Shown here: piece after piece, positions 41,047-50,187 of the stretch
Layout of the letters: every line of letters begins with the position of its first letter
How positions within the stretch are numbered: the stretch's first letter is position 1
Assembly (NCBI RefSeq): GCF_000829825.1
Contig: NZ_JXSL01000030.1
Span: 1,061,501 to 1,125,500 of the forward strand
Reading direction: 5' to 3'
Length of the DNA: 64,000 nucleotides
Source: Paramagnetospirillum magnetotacticum MS-1
GTDB lineage: Bacteria; Pseudomonadota; Alphaproteobacteria; Rhodospirillales; Magnetospirillaceae
Notes under the pieces: generated by a model
Told to the model about the DNA's origin: nothing
The model's input: the letters and a program-made list of their open reading frames with translations, nothing else
Databases searched by the model: none
Program-made: the position numbers and the translations under genes

Positions 41047-42345
41047 CTAAACGCTGCCCAGCAGCACGAACTTCAGCACGAAAGCCCCAGCCAGCAGCCA
41101 TACAGCCGGGCCGACATCGCGCGCTTTGCCGCCCAGAAGTTTGACCGCCGCATAGGTGATGAAGCCGAAACTGATGCCGTGGGCGATGGAAAAGGTGAAG
41201 GGCATGGCCAGGGCCGTTACCAGGGCGGGCACCGCCTCGGTGATGTCGTCCCAGGCGATATCGGCCAGGGAACGGGCCATCAGGCAGGCCACGAACAGCA
41301 GGGCCGGTGCGGTGGCATAGGCCGGAATGGCCGCCGCCAAGGGGGCCAGGAACAGGGCGGCCACGAAGAAGAGGCCCGTGACCACGGCGGCAAGCCCGGA
41401 GCGGCCTCCGGCATTGATCCCCGAAGCGCTTTCGATATAGCTGGTCGTCGTCGAGGTGCCGAGGATCCCGCCCGCCATGGCCGCCAGTGAATCGGCGATC
41501 AGGGCGCGGCCCAGGCGTGGAAGCCTTCCCCGCTCGTCCAGCATGCCCGCCCGATGGGCCAGGCCGATCAGGGTTCCGGCATTGTCGAACAGATCCACGA
41601 ACAGAAGGGCGAAGACGATGGTCACCAGCCCCAGATTCAACGCGCCCGCCACATCCATCTTGAGGAAGGTGGGGGCCAGGGAAGGCGGCCAGGCGGCGAT
41701 GCCGCCGAACGGCGTGACCCCCAGCGCCATGCCCGCCGCGGCCGTGCCCAGAATGCCGATCATGATGGCGCCCGGCACCTTGCGGGCCTCGAGACCCACC
41801 ATCACCATAAAGCCACACACCGCTAGCAAGGGCTCGGGCCGGTTGAGATGGCCCAGCGTGATCAGCGTTGCCTTATGGCCCTCGATCAGCCCCGCATTCT
41901 CAAAGGCGATCAGCCCCAGGAACAGGCCGATTCCCGCCGAGATGGCCAGTTTCAGGGATTGCGGCACGGCATTGATGATGGCTTCGCGCACCTTGGTCAG
42001 CGCCAGGATCAGGAACAGAACGCCCGAGACGAAGACCGCGCCCAGCGCCACCGGCCAGGGCACGCCCATGCCGATGACCACGCCATAGGTGAAATAGGCA
42101 TTGAGCCCCATGCCAGGCGCCAGGGCGATGGGGTAATTGGCCAGTAGCCCCATGGCTATGCTGCCCAGCGCCGCCGCCAGACAGGTCGCGACGAAGACCG
42201 CCCCCTTGTCCATACCCGTCTCGGCCAGCATGGCCGGATTGACGAAGATGATATAGGCCATGGTCAGAAAGGTCGTCGCCCCGGCCAGCGCCTCGGTGCG
42301 AAGACTGGTCCGGTGCCCGGACAGATGAAACAGGCGTTCCAGCAT
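41047..42345 (-). CDS. NCS2 family purine permease (guanine/hypoxanthine type)
   Basis: 432 residues from the ATG at 42345; the in-frame ATGs upstream have no ribosome site at good distance. TEALAGATTFLTMAYIIFVNPAML, APGMGLNAYFTYGVV, DLFDNAGTLIGLAHRAG and STTTSYIESASGINAGGRSGLAAVVTGLFF are the hallmarks of the AzgA/PbuG group of NCS2 transporters, with fourteen helices in two repeats. It likely imports hypoxanthine, guanine or adenine by proton symport. It is divergent from the HPP gene. Confidence 0.92.
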   Translation of the reverse strand: MLERLFHLSGHRTSLRTEALAGATTFLTMAYIIFVNPAMLAETGMDKGAVFVATCLAAALGSIAMGLLANYPIALAPGMGLNAYFTYGVVIGMGVPWPVALGAVFVSGVLFLILALTKVREAIINAVPQSLKLAISAGIGLFLGLIAFENAGLIEGHKATLITLGHLNRPEPLLAVCGFMVMVGLEARKVPGAIMIGILGTAAAGMALGVTPFGGIAAWPPSLAPTFLKMDVAGALNLGLVTIVFALLFVDLFDNAGTLIGLAHRAGMLDERGRLPRLGRALIADSLAAMAGGILGTSTTTSYIESASGINAGGRSGLAAVVTGLFFVAALFLAPLAAAIPAYATAPALLFVACLMARSLADIAWDDITEAVPALVTALAMPFTFSIAHGISFGFITYAAVKLLGGKARDVGPAVWLLAGAFVLKFVLLGSV

Positions 42346-42462
42346 GGTTCCATATCCCTTGCTTTCCGGAATCGACATCACCCTTGACCCTCATCATGGA
42401 AGAGTTCGGGAATAAAGTTGTATTTTCGCCCCTCTTTTTCGAACCGGCCAGAGGGAGACCCC

Positions 42463-42975
42463 ATGCCCCGTCGCTTCATCCATCGCCATCAGTCGCGTCA
42501 GTGCCTGCCCTGTTGGGCCAAGGCCGGTCTGGGTGTGGTCCTGGCCTTGGGAGTGGTGGCCTTTCTGGATCAGGCGGGCGGGGCTCCGCTTCTGGCCGCC
42601 CCATTGGGCGCTTCGGCGGTGCTGGTCTTCGGAATGCCGGAATCACCGTTGTCGCAACCCGCCAGCGTGATCGGCAGCCACCTGATCGCCACGTCCATCG
42701 GATTGCTGTTCGATCAATTCCTGCCGGGCGGCTGGATCAGCATGGTCTTTTCGGTGGCGGTGGTGATGGTGGTGCTGGCAGGCCTGCGGCTGACCCATCC
42801 GCCAGCCGGTGCCGACCCGCTGGTGGTCATGCTGAGCCATCCGGGATGGGGATTTCTGCTTTTGCCGGTGCTGGCCGGGGCGGTCACCTTGGTGGCGGTG
42901 GCCGTGCTGATTCACCGCCTGCCGCCTCGGGCGATCTATCCGCTGCCCATCCAGGATCCGGCGGGCGGCGGCTGA
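42463..42975 (+). CDS. HPP family membrane protein
   Basis: 170 residues, four hydrophobic segments, with the family motif THPPAGADPLVVML. ATG at 42463 preceded by GAGGGAG. HPP proteins are small integral membrane proteins; a cyanobacterial and plastid relative is a nitrite transporter, but the role here is not shown. An N-terminal motif HRHQSRQCLPCW has a CxxC pair that is unusual for this family. Confidence 0.82.
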   Translation: MPRRFIHRHQSRQCLPCWAKAGLGVVLALGVVAFLDQAGGAPLLAAPLGASAVLVFGMPESPLSQPASVIGSHLIATSIGLLFDQFLPGGWISMVFSVAVVMVVLAGLRLTHPPAGADPLVVMLSHPGWGFLLLPVLAGAVTLVAVAVLIHRLPPRAIYPLPIQDPAGGG

Positions 42976-42978
42976 CGG

Positions 42979-43440
42979 TTACTCTTCTGAACCGCCGCGA
43001 TCGGATAGGGCCTTGGCCAGATCATAGATGCGGCGGCGCACGTCGGGATCAGTGATGCTGTAGTAATTGCGCACCAGTTCCAGGGTTTCGCGGCGCAGGC
43101 GGGGATCGGCCTCGGCGGCGGCGGGCTCCTCCTTGGGAGGCTCGCGCACCATCTGCACGGGCGACAACCCCTTGGTCTCCTCGGCCATGTCTTCGAAGAA
43201 ATAGGAAATCGTCACCTCGAGCGAGCGCGACAGATCGAACAGTCGCGAACAGCTGATCCGATTGGCACCGCGTTCGTATTTCTGCACCTGCTGGAAGGTA
43301 AGACCGATCATCTCGCCAAGTTTTTCCTGGCTGAGACCCAGCAACGTCCGGCGCAGGCGCATGCGAGAGCCCACATGGACATCAATCGGATTGGGCGCCC
43401 CGGCCGGTGTGCGGCCTCGATTTGCCTTTCTGCGCGGCAT
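42979..43440 (-). CDS. XRE-type helix-turn-helix regulator
   Basis: 153 residues. The HTH_3 domain is at about 19-75 (VGSRMRLRRTLLGLSQEKLGEMIGL, then TFQQVQKYERGANRIS). A charged linker and a C-terminal helical region (LELVRNYYSITDPDVRRRIYDLAKAL) follow. This architecture is widespread and multi-copy in alphaproteobacteria. Its targets are unknown. GAGGGAAAC precedes the ATG. Confidence 0.9.
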   Translation of the reverse strand: MPRRKANRGRTPAGAPNPIDVHVGSRMRLRRTLLGLSQEKLGEMIGLTFQQVQKYERGANRISCSRLFDLSRSLEVTISYFFEDMAEETKGLSPVQMVREPPKEEPAAAEADPRLRRETLELVRNYYSITDPDVRRRIYDLAKALSDRGGSEE

Positions 43441-43721
43441 GTTTCCCTCTGATCCATGAAGCGCCCAATACTTGCTCTAGTAATTTCACAAAGGCAAGGG
43501 GGAAAGATCGCCCGAAATAATGGAAAAACCAACAAGTAAGCCCGACATACACACACCCGGATTCAAACTCTATCTATTTGACAACCGTTTGGAGGTGGCT
43601 GTGCTGGGAAGACCCAATGGATGTGCTCTAAACCCACCCTTTGGCATCCGATTTCGATTGATAAGGTTACTGTATGCCTTAAGGTTAGGCCTGCTGGCTA
43701 TTTGCTTTGGGTCGCTGCTAT
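43441..43721. other. Low-GC intergenic region between the XRE gene and rlmI
   Basis: About 280 bases of lower GC than the neighbours. A 76-codon open frame (43520-43750) runs through it, but with atypical codons and no ribosome site. I do not call a gene. The XRE promoter must lie in the first 80 bases. Confidence 0.45.
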
Positions 43722-44927
43722 TCAATCCAACTGGAAAAGCTGAGCCTTGAGATAGGCGCTTTCGGGTAGCCAGGGATGGACGGGATGATCGGGGGCGGCT
43801 CCGGCACTGCGCAGGATGCGGCCCGATCGTCCGGCCAGATGCAGCCCATGGCCGATTTCCTCGGCGAAGGTGTCCGCTGGCATATGGTGGGAGCAGGAGG
43901 CGCAGAGAAGGAAGCCGCCCGGTTCCACCAGGGCGGCGGCCAGGCGGGCCATCTTGCGGTAGCCCTTGGCTCCGGCGCCTAGATCCTTGCGCGATTTGAC
44001 GAAGGCGGGCGGGTCGGCGACCACTACTCCGAAACGCTCGCCCGCCAGGGCCATGCGTTCCATTTCGGCGAAGGCCTCGGCGCGCACGGTGCGGACTTCA
44101 ACACCATTAAGGCGCGCCGCCTGATCGGCCAGGGCCAGGGAATGCTCGGAACGGTCCACGGCGACGGTCTCGGCCGCACCGGCCATGGCCGCCTGCACGG
44201 CGAAGCCGCCCGCATAAGTATAGACGTCGAGTACCCGGCGGCCTTTGGCCAGACGGGCGACAAAGGCGCGGTTGTCGCGCTGGTCGAAGAACCATCCGGT
44301 CTTCTGGCCGCCGGTCAGGTCGGCGACGAAGCGGCAGCCGTTTTCCATCAGTTCCACCGGACCATCCACCTGGCCGAGGACGACCTCGTGATGCTGTTCC
44401 AGGCCTTCGAGCTTGCGCACCGGGCTGTCATTGACCAGGACCACGGCGCGAGGCGCCAAGACCGTCTTCAGGGCGTCGAGCAAAGCGGGCAGCAGACTCT
44501 CCATGCCCGCGGTATTGGTCTGCACCGCCAACACATCGCCGTAGCGGTCGATAATGAGGCCGGGCAGCCGGTCGGCCTCGGAATGGACCAGCCGGTAATG
44601 GGGGGTCTCGAACAGGCTCTGGCGCAAGGCCAGGGCGGCGCTCAGCCGTTCGGCCAGAAACAAGGAATCCACCGTGTCGGCGGCCCGGCGCGACAGCACG
44701 CGCGCGGCGATCAGCGAATGGGGGTTGAAGGTGGCCACGCCCAGGCGCTCGTCGCCCGCATCCATCAGGGTGACGAGGCTGCCGGGCGGCAGCGCCTTGG
44801 CCTCGGCGCCCATCTCGATCTCGTTGGAAAAGACCCAGGGATGACCGGCCCGTAGGCGCTTCGAGCGCCCCTTGGCCAGGCGGATCACGGGACGGGCGGC
44901 GGGCTGGTCGGGATGAATTTGTGTCAT
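43722..44927 (-). CDS. rlmI: 23S rRNA m5C methyltransferase RlmI-like
   Basis: 401 residues from the ATG at 44927. An N-terminal PUA domain (VIRLAKGRSKRLRAGHPWVFSNEIE), the EEHGLxxxVD-like middle (YRLVHSEADRLPGLIIDRYG) and a Rossmann methyltransferase (GGQKTGWFFDQRDNRAFVARL, VLDVYTYAGGFAVQAAMAGA, VVADPPAFVKSRKDL, LCASCSHHM) match RlmI, which makes m5C1962 in 23S rRNA. The NPPY-like motif is DPPAF and the CSCS-like motif is CASCSHH. Confidence 0.92.
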   Translation of the reverse strand: MTQIHPDQPAARPVIRLAKGRSKRLRAGHPWVFSNEIEMGAEAKALPPGSLVTLMDAGDERLGVATFNPHSLIAARVLSRRAADTVDSLFLAERLSAALALRQSLFETPHYRLVHSEADRLPGLIIDRYGDVLAVQTNTAGMESLLPALLDALKTVLAPRAVVLVNDSPVRKLEGLEQHHEVVLGQVDGPVELMENGCRFVADLTGGQKTGWFFDQRDNRAFVARLAKGRRVLDVYTYAGGFAVQAAMAGAAETVAVDRSEHSLALADQAARLNGVEVRTVRAEAFAEMERMALAGERFGVVVADPPAFVKSRKDLGAGAKGYRKMARLAAALVEPGGFLLCASCSHHMPADTFAEEIGHGLHLAGRSGRILRSAGAAPDHPVHPWLPESAYLKAQLFQLD

Positions 44928-44993
44928 GGCGGGCACTCTACGTCCGGGAATCGTTATAGCCAAGGGCTTGGACCACCTGAAAATCGCCATACT

Positions 44994-45007
44994 TTGATAT
45001 ATGTCAA
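44994..45007 (+). promoter_or_regulatory. FNR/FixK-type binding site upstream of ccoN
   Basis: TTGATATATGTCAA is a perfect TTGAT-N4-GTCAA dyad, matching the FNR/FixK consensus (TTGAT-N4-ATCAA) at nine of ten positions. It is centred at 45000.5. A -10-like CATAGT at 45030-45035 predicts a start near 45042, which puts the site at -41.5, the class II activator position. Confidence 0.85.
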
Positions 45008-45029
45008 TGGCGGCCCTGTCGTCCGTCGG

Positions 45030-45035
45030 CATAGT
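45030..45035 (+). promoter_or_regulatory. Candidate -10 element of the ccoNOQP promoter
   Basis: CATAGT, with no good -35, as expected for a class II FNR-dependent promoter whose activator covers the -35 region. The leader to the ccoN ATG is about 110 nt. Confidence 0.5.
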
Positions 45036-45151
45036 GCGCACACTTGAAGCAAAGAACCAACCGGCCGCCATCGGCCCCGGGGGCATGGTGTTGCCATGGA
45101 CCGGCCGGATGCTTCGGGTGGACCCTTTTCCGGTCGAAACAGGAGTTCGGC

Positions 45152-46606
45152 ATGAGCATCAACACTGAAGCCACGCCCTATCGCGACGACGTGATCAAGA
45201 AGTTCACGATCGCCGCGATTTTCTGGGGCGTCGTGGGCTTCCTGGCGGGCGATTTCATCGCCCTGCAGTTGGCCTTTCCCGTTCTGAACCTCGATCTCGA
45301 GTGGACCTCGTTCGGGCGCCTGCGTCCCGTTCACACGTCTGCCGTGATCTTCGCGTTCGGCGGTAACGTTCTTTTCTCCACTTCCCTGTACATCGTGCAG
45401 CGCACCTGCCGTGCCAGCCTGTTTGGCGGCGCTGGCTTGGGCAACTTCATTTTCTTCAACTTCCAGGCGCTGATCGTCGTCGCCGCTCTGACCTATGTGC
45501 TGGGCTTCAGCCAGGGTCAGGAATATGCGGAGCCGGAGTGGTGGATCGATCTGTGGCTCACCGTCATTTGGGTGGCCTATCTGATCGCTTTCGCCGGCAC
45601 CATCATGAAGCGGAAGGAACCCCACATTTATGTGGCCAACTGGTTCTTCTTCGCCATGATCCTGACCATCGCGATGCTGCATCTGGGCAACAACATTGCC
45701 GTTCCCGCCGTCATCTTCGGCGGCAGCTGGATGAAGAGCTACAACGTCTTCGGTGGCGTTCAGAACGCCATGACCCAGTGGTGGTACGGCCATAATGCGG
45801 TGGGCTTCTTCCTGACCGCCGGCTTCCTCGGCATCATGTACTACTTCGTGCCGAAGCGGGCCGAGCGTCCGGTCTACTCCTACCGTCTGTCCATCGTGCA
45901 CTTCTGGGCGCTGATCTTCCTGTATATCTGGGCTGGTCCGCACCACCTGCACTACACCGCTCTGCCCGATTGGGCGCAGACTCTGGGCATGACCTTCTCG
46001 GTGATGCTGTGGATGCCCTCCTGGAGCGGCATGATCAACGGCCTGATGACGCTCTCGGGCGCCTGGGACAAGCTCCGGACCGACCCGGTCATGCGCTTCC
46101 TGGTCTCCTCGGTGGCGTTCTACGGCATGTCGACCTTCGAAGGTCCGATGATGTCGATCAAGGCGGTGAACTCGCTGTCGCACTACACCGACTGGGGCAT
46201 TGGCCATGTGCACTCTGGTGCTCTGGGCTGGGTTGCCTTCGTTTCCTTCGGCGCTCTGTACTATCTGGTTCCCAAGCTGTGGGGCCGTAAGGAGCTGTAC
46301 TCGCTGAAGCTGGTGGGCGTCCATTTCTGGATCGCTACCGTGGGTATCGTCTTCTACATCACTGCCATGTGGATCTCCGGCATCATGCAGGGCCTCATGT
46401 GGCGTGCGTACGACAGCCTCGGTTTCTTGCAGTACTCGTTCATCGAGACTGTCGAGGCCATGCGTCCGTACTACATGATCCGTGCTCTGGGCGGCTTGCT
46501 CTTCGTCCTCGGCTCGCTGGTGATGGTCTACAACGTTATCAAGACCATCAAGGGTGACGTCGCTGCGGACGAGGCTGTTGCCTCCCCCGCCGGCGCGGCT
46601 CGTTGA
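45152..46606 (+). CDS. ccoN: cbb3-type cytochrome c oxidase subunit I
   Basis: 484 residues, twelve membrane helices. The haem b and binuclear-centre His ligands are placed as in Cco[15 protein letters not shown], the HLGNNIAVP helix, [31 protein letters not shown] with the CuB His pair, and [18 protein letters not shown] for haem b and b3. The helix with YGHNAVGFF holds the CuB His and an upstream Tyr. It reduces O2 with high affinity. The ATG at 45152 has AGGAG upstream; the frame extends upstream without support. First gene of ccoNOQP, under an FNR site. Confidence 0.97.
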   Translation: MSINTEATPYRDDVIKKFTIAAIFWGVVGFLAGDFIALQLAFPVLNLDLEWTSFGRLRPVHTSAVIFAFGGNVLFSTSLYIVQRTCRASLFGGAGLGNFIFFNFQALIVVAALTYVLGFSQGQEYAEPEWWIDLWLTVIWVAYLIAFAGTIMKRKEPHIYVANWFFFAMILTIAMLHLGNNIAVPAVIFGGSWMKSYNVFGGVQNAMTQWWYGHNAVGFFLTAGFLGIMYYFVPKRAERPVYSYRLSIVHFWALIFLYIWAGPHHLHYTALPDWAQTLGMTFSVMLWMPSWSGMINGLMTLSGAWDKLRTDPVMRFLVSSVAFYGMSTFEGPMMSIKAVNSLSHYTDWGIGHVHSGALGWVAFVSFGALYYLVPKLWGRKELYSLKLVGVHFWIATVGIVFYITAMWISGIMQGLMWRAYDSLGFLQYSFIETVEAMRPYYMIRALGGLLFVLGSLVMVYNVIKTIKGDVAADEAVASPAGAAR

Positions 46607-46619
46607 GGAGACCCGACCC

Positions 46620-47342
46620 ATGTTCAAGCATCACGCAAAGCTCGAAACCAACATCTTCTTCCTGGCTGTCGGCATCCTTCTCACGATCGTCGTCGGTGGC
46701 CTGGTTGAAGTCGTGCCGCTGTTCTCGATCGAATCGACGATCGAGAAGGTGGATGGCGTCCGTCCCTATTCTCCCCTGGAGCAGAAGGGCCGCGACATCT
46801 ATATCCGCGAAGGCTGCTACAACTGCCACAGCCAGATGATCCGTCCGTTCAAGGACGAGGTCGAACGCTATGGCCATTACAGCCTCGCGGCCGAGTCCAA
46901 GTACGATCACCCCTTCCAGTGGGGCTCGAAGCGTACCGGTCCCGATCTGGCCCGCGTGGGTGGCAAGTACACCGACGATTGGCAGGTCCGTCACCTCACC
47001 AACCCGCGTGACGTGGTCCCCGGATCCATCATGCCGGGCTATAGGCACTTGGCTCGTCCGCTGGACTACTCCGACATCCAGGCCAACATGAAGGCTCTGC
47101 GAGTTGTCGGCGTGCCCTATACGGACGCGCAGATCGCCAACGCCAAGAAGGACCTGGAAGAGCAGGTGTTTGCGGATCCGGCTGCCAAGCCGGCCGTTGC
47201 CGCCAGCTATCCCAAGGCCAAGATTGGTTCGGCCACCGGGAATGCCAAGGTCACCGAAATGGACGCCTTGGTCGCCTATCTGCAAGTGCTGGGTACCATG
47301 GTCGATTTCTCGACCGTGAAGCCCGAGGCAATCCGCCGCTAG
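46620..47342 (+). CDS. ccoO: cbb3-type cytochrome c oxidase subunit II (mono-haem cytochrome c)
   Basis: 240 residues. One N-terminal membrane helix (FFLAVGILLTIVVGGLVEVVPLF), then a periplasmic cytochrome c domain with CYNCH (66-70) and the axial Met in PGSIMPGY. It passes electrons from CcoP to CcoN. The start lies 13 bases after ccoN with GAGGAG before it. Confidence 0.97.
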   Translation: MFKHHAKLETNIFFLAVGILLTIVVGGLVEVVPLFSIESTIEKVDGVRPYSPLEQKGRDIYIREGCYNCHSQMIRPFKDEVERYGHYSLAAESKYDHPFQWGSKRTGPDLARVGGKYTDDWQVRHLTNPRDVVPGSIMPGYRHLARPLDYSDIQANMKALRVVGVPYTDAQIANAKKDLEEQVFADPAAKPAVAASYPKAKIGSATGNAKVTEMDALVAYLQVLGTMVDFSTVKPEAIRR

Positions 47343-47355
47343 AGGAGTACGGAGT

Positions 47356-47517
47356 TTGTTCGTCGCTTTCGTCGACAATATACTCCGGCCCTTCTGGGTC
47401 TTGTGGGTGATGATGATCTTCACCGGGGTTGTTTTCTATGCCTACTGGCCGAAGAACAAAAGTCGGCTTGAAGACTACGGAAACATCCCGTTGAGGGACG
47501 ACAATGAGGAGCGCTAA
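47356..47517 (+). CDS. ccoQ: cbb3 oxidase small subunit CcoQ
   Basis: 53 residues from a TTG, seven bases after GAGGAG. FVAFVDNILRPFWVLWVMMI and TGVVFYAYWPKNKSRLEDY form one membrane helix followed by a basic then acidic tail with the YWPKNK motif of CcoQ/FixQ. It stabilises the core complex. The gene was found by translating the gap between ccoO and ccoP; it is 2 bases from ccoP. Confidence 0.93.
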   Translation: MFVAFVDNILRPFWVLWVMMIFTGVVFYAYWPKNKSRLEDYGNIPLRDDNEER

Positions 47518-47519
47518 CA

Positions 47520-48380
47520 ATGGCGACCATTGAAAAGGACTCGGTGTCCGGTCAGAACACTACCGGTCACGAGTGGGACGGCATCAAGGAGTTGAATACT
47601 CCTCTGCCGAAGTGGTGGGTCTACGTTTTCTGGGCCACCGTCGTGTGGGCCGTCGGCTACTGGGTGGCTTACCCGGCTTGGCCGCTGGCCAACGGTTTCA
47701 CCAAGGGCTTGCTGGGCTATTCGTCCCGCGGTGAGCTCGACAACGAGCTGGCGGCTCAGAAGAAGAGCCGTTCGGCCTGGCTGTCCAAGATCGAGGCGTC
47801 CGACGTGGCCGTCATCGAAAAGGACAAGGACCTGCTGCGCTATGCCATGGCCGGCGGCAAGATCGCGTTCAACGAGAACTGCGGTGCTTGCCACGGTGTC
47901 GGCGGCGTCGGTGCCTATGGCTATCCGACCCTGGCCGACGATGAATGGCTGTGGGGCGGTACCCTGGCCGACATCGAACAGACCATCAAGTTCGGTGTCC
48001 GTAACGCCAACGCCAACTCGCGTCAGAGCGAGATGCCGAAGTTCGGTGTCGACGGTGTGCTCAAGCCCGAGCAGATCTCTTCCGTCGCCGACTACGTGCT
48101 GTCGCTGGCGTCCAAGGCTCCGGCCAAGGGCTCGGCGGGCGAGACCGTCTACGCTGAAAACTGCGCCGTTTGCCACGCCGAGGATGGCTCGGGTATGGCC
48201 GCGGTGGGTGCTCCTGCCCTGAACAACCAGATCTGGTTGTACAAGGGGACCAAGGACGCCATTGTCGCCCAGGTGACCAAGCCCAAGCACGGCTCCATGC
48301 CCGCTTGGTCCGAGCGCCTGGATGCCAGCACCATCAAGATGCTGGCTGTCTACGTCCACAATCTGGGCGGCGGCAAGTAA
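47520..48380 (+). CDS. ccoP: cbb3-type cytochrome c oxidase subunit III (di-haem cytochrome c)
   Basis: 286 residues. N-terminal TTGHEWDGIKELNTPLPKWW motif of CcoP, one membrane helix (VYVFWATVVWAVGYWVAYPAW), and two cytochrome c domains with CGACH (121-125) and CAVCH (215-219), each with a later Met ligand (SEMPKFG and GSMPAW). It receives electrons from soluble cytochrome c. Last gene of ccoNOQP. Confidence 0.97.
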   Translation: MATIEKDSVSGQNTTGHEWDGIKELNTPLPKWWVYVFWATVVWAVGYWVAYPAWPLANGFTKGLLGYSSRGELDNELAAQKKSRSAWLSKIEASDVAVIEKDKDLLRYAMAGGKIAFNENCGACHGVGGVGAYGYPTLADDEWLWGGTLADIEQTIKFGVRNANANSRQSEMPKFGVDGVLKPEQISSVADYVLSLASKAPAKGSAGETVYAENCAVCHAEDGSGMAAVGAPALNNQIWLYKGTKDAIVAQVTKPKHGSMPAWSERLDASTIKMLAVYVHNLGGGK

Positions 48381-48729
48381 GAGTGTAAGTGGGGGGACTG
48401 ATGGGGTGTGTGCCTGGAAACAGGTGCGCACCCCATCGGCATATCTGGCTCCCGGTTCGACCCACCTGCGGAGACGCAGGGTAAGCGTGACAAAACAAGC
48501 ATTCTAGATTCGACGATTTTGGAGTATCACAGCCGCGTAGTGACCTGCCCTTGCAATCCAAGCCATGGATCAAGAGCATAAGCAGGCTGCTAAGTAATTG
48601 AATCGTGCGGCTATTCTGAAGTTCCCAATATGCTGGAAACATCAGAATGGCCGCACCAGGGGGAGCGGTCGTGAACCACGCCCCTCACCCCGCCGTCTGG
48701 CCCCTTTCGCAGTAGAGCGTTTGCATATC
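48381..48729. other. 349-bp region between ccoP and ccoG
   Basis: No gene is supported. It begins with a strong stem-loop (48401-48436), has a small CTGCG/CGCAG stem near 48468, and otherwise shows no clear element. No second FNR box matching TTGAT-N4-ATCAA was found, so ccoGHIS may depend on read-through or on a promoter that I cannot identify. Confidence 0.5.
48401..48436 (+). terminator. GNRA-capped hairpin after ccoNOQP
   Basis: ATGGGGTGTGTGCCTG, GAAA loop, CAGGTGCGCACCCCAT: 16 pairs including three G-U wobbles in RNA. There is no T-run, so it may stabilise the 3' end of the cco mRNA and only partly terminate. Confidence 0.6.
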
Positions 48730-50187
48730 ATGGCCTCCCCGAAGATTGATCCGACCCTGAAGACAACCGCCGGTGACGGCGACGGCCCGGCCTATGCCGA
48801 GACGGTGATGATTCATCCGCGAACGGTGAAGGGCGTTTTCAGGAACTGGAAATGGGCGGCCATGGTCGTCTTGCTGGCGGTCTATCACATCGCGCCTTTC
48901 CTGCGCTGGGATCGCGGGCCCGACGCACCCAGCCAGGCCATTCTGGCCGACATGGCCGGGCGGCGCGGTTACTTCTTCTTCCTGGAGATCTGGCCGCAGG
49001 AGGTCTACTACATCACCGGCCTGCTGTTCATGGCGGCCATCGCCCTGTTCTTCATGAGCTCGCTGGCGGGCCGTATCTGGTGCGGATTTTTCTGCTTCCA
49101 GACGGTCTATACCGACCTGTTCATGTTCGTCGAACGTCTGGTGGTGGGCGATCGGGCCAAGCGCATGGCGCTCGACCGCGCCAAGTGGAGCGGTGACAAG
49201 CTGGTCAAGAAGACCATCATCAACGCCGTCTGGCTGGTGATCGCCGCGTCCTGCGGCATCGGCTTCACCCTGTATTTCGGCGATGCGCCCACCATGCTGC
49301 GCGACATTTTCGCCGGTCGGGAAAGCACCGCCGTCTATGGCGCCATCGCCGTGGTCGGCGGCGGCTGTTTCCTGCTGGCCGGTTATGCCCGCGAGCAGGT
49401 CTGCCTGTATATGTGCCCCTATTCGCGCTTCCAGTCGGCCATGTTCGACGAACATTCGCTGATCATCACCTATGAGGAATGGCGCGGCGAACCGAGGAAG
49501 CCCATCCGCAAGGGTGAAAGCTTCGAGGGCCGCGGCCACTGCATCGACTGCAGGATGTGCGTCGCCGCCTGCCCCACCGGCATCGACATCCGCGACGGCA
49601 TCCAGATGGCCTGTATCGGCTGTGCGCTGTGCATCGATGCCTGCGACACCATGATGGACAAGTACAAGCTGCCGCGCGGCTTGGTGACCTGGGATTCTTC
49701 GGCCAATCTCGAAGCGCGCGCCAAGGGTGACAAGACCCGTATCCGTCTGATCCGCCCGCGCACCATCGTCTATATGGCCATTCTTTCTGCTGTCGGCGCG
49801 CTGATGATCTTCGGTCTGTCGTCGCGCAAGACGTTCGATATCAATGTCTTGCACGAACGCGCGCCGCTCTTCGTCCAGTTGTCGAACGGTTCCATCCGCA
49901 ACGGCTATACCGTCAAGATCCTCAACATGGTGCGTGAGAACCGCGAGTTTGAACTGAGCCTGTCGGGCATCGACGGCGCGTCCCTCGACGTTGTCGGCGG
50001 CGCGGCCTCGGGCGGCAAGGCCACCCTCAAGGTGGACCCCGATGCGGTGGGCACCTATAACATCTTCGTGACCATCCCCGCAGACAAGTTGCAGGCCAAG
50101 CGCACCCCACTGTACTTTATCCTGCGCGAGACGGCCAAGGGTGGCTCCAACCGTCTCGAATCCCTGTTCGCCAGCCCGGAGAGATAG
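48730..50187 (+). CDS. ccoG: Cytochrome c oxidase accessory protein CcoG (FixG)
   Basis: 485 residues from the ATG at 48730 (the open frame before it is unrelated). About five membrane helices, a FixG N-terminal part (GRRGYFFFLEIWPQEVYYITGLLF, GRIWCGFFCFQTVYTDLFMFVER), two [4Fe-4S] clusters in GHCIDCRMCVAACPTGIDI and ACIGCALCIDACD, and a C-terminal Ig-like domain (VLHERAPLFVQLSNGSIRNGYTVKI). CcoG is a cupric reductase in cbb3 maturation. First of ccoGHIS. Confidence 0.96.
   Translation: MASPKIDPTLKTTAGDGDGPAYAETVMIHPRTVKGVFRNWKWAAMVVLLAVYHIAPFLRWDRGPDAPSQAILADMAGRRGYFFFLEIWPQEVYYITGLLFMAAIALFFMSSLAGRIWCGFFCFQTVYTDLFMFVERLVVGDRAKRMALDRAKWSGDKLVKKTIINAVWLVIAASCGIGFTLYFGDAPTMLRDIFAGRESTAVYGAIAVVGGGCFLLAGYAREQVCLYMCPYSRFQSAMFDEHSLIITYEEWRGEPRKPIRKGESFEGRGHCIDCRMCVAACPTGIDIRDGIQMACIGCALCIDACDTMMDKYKLPRGLVTWDSSANLEARAKGDKTRIRLIRPRTIVYMAILSAVGALMIFGLSSRKTFDINVLHERAPLFVQLSNGSIRNGYTVKILNMVRENREFELSLSGIDGASLDVVGGAASGGKATLKVDPDAVGTYNIFVTIPADKLQAKRTPLYFILRETAKGGSNRLESLFASPER

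Noticed and set aside
43520-43750. 76-codon plus-strand ORF in the gap before rlmI
   Set aside because: No ribosome site, atypical codons, no family and a 29-base overlap with rlmI; kept only as a note on the low-GC gap.
44954-46627. 557-codon minus-strand ORF opposite ccoN
   Set aside because: Antisense shadow of a clearly coding GC-rich gene; His/Gln-rich composition without any domain.
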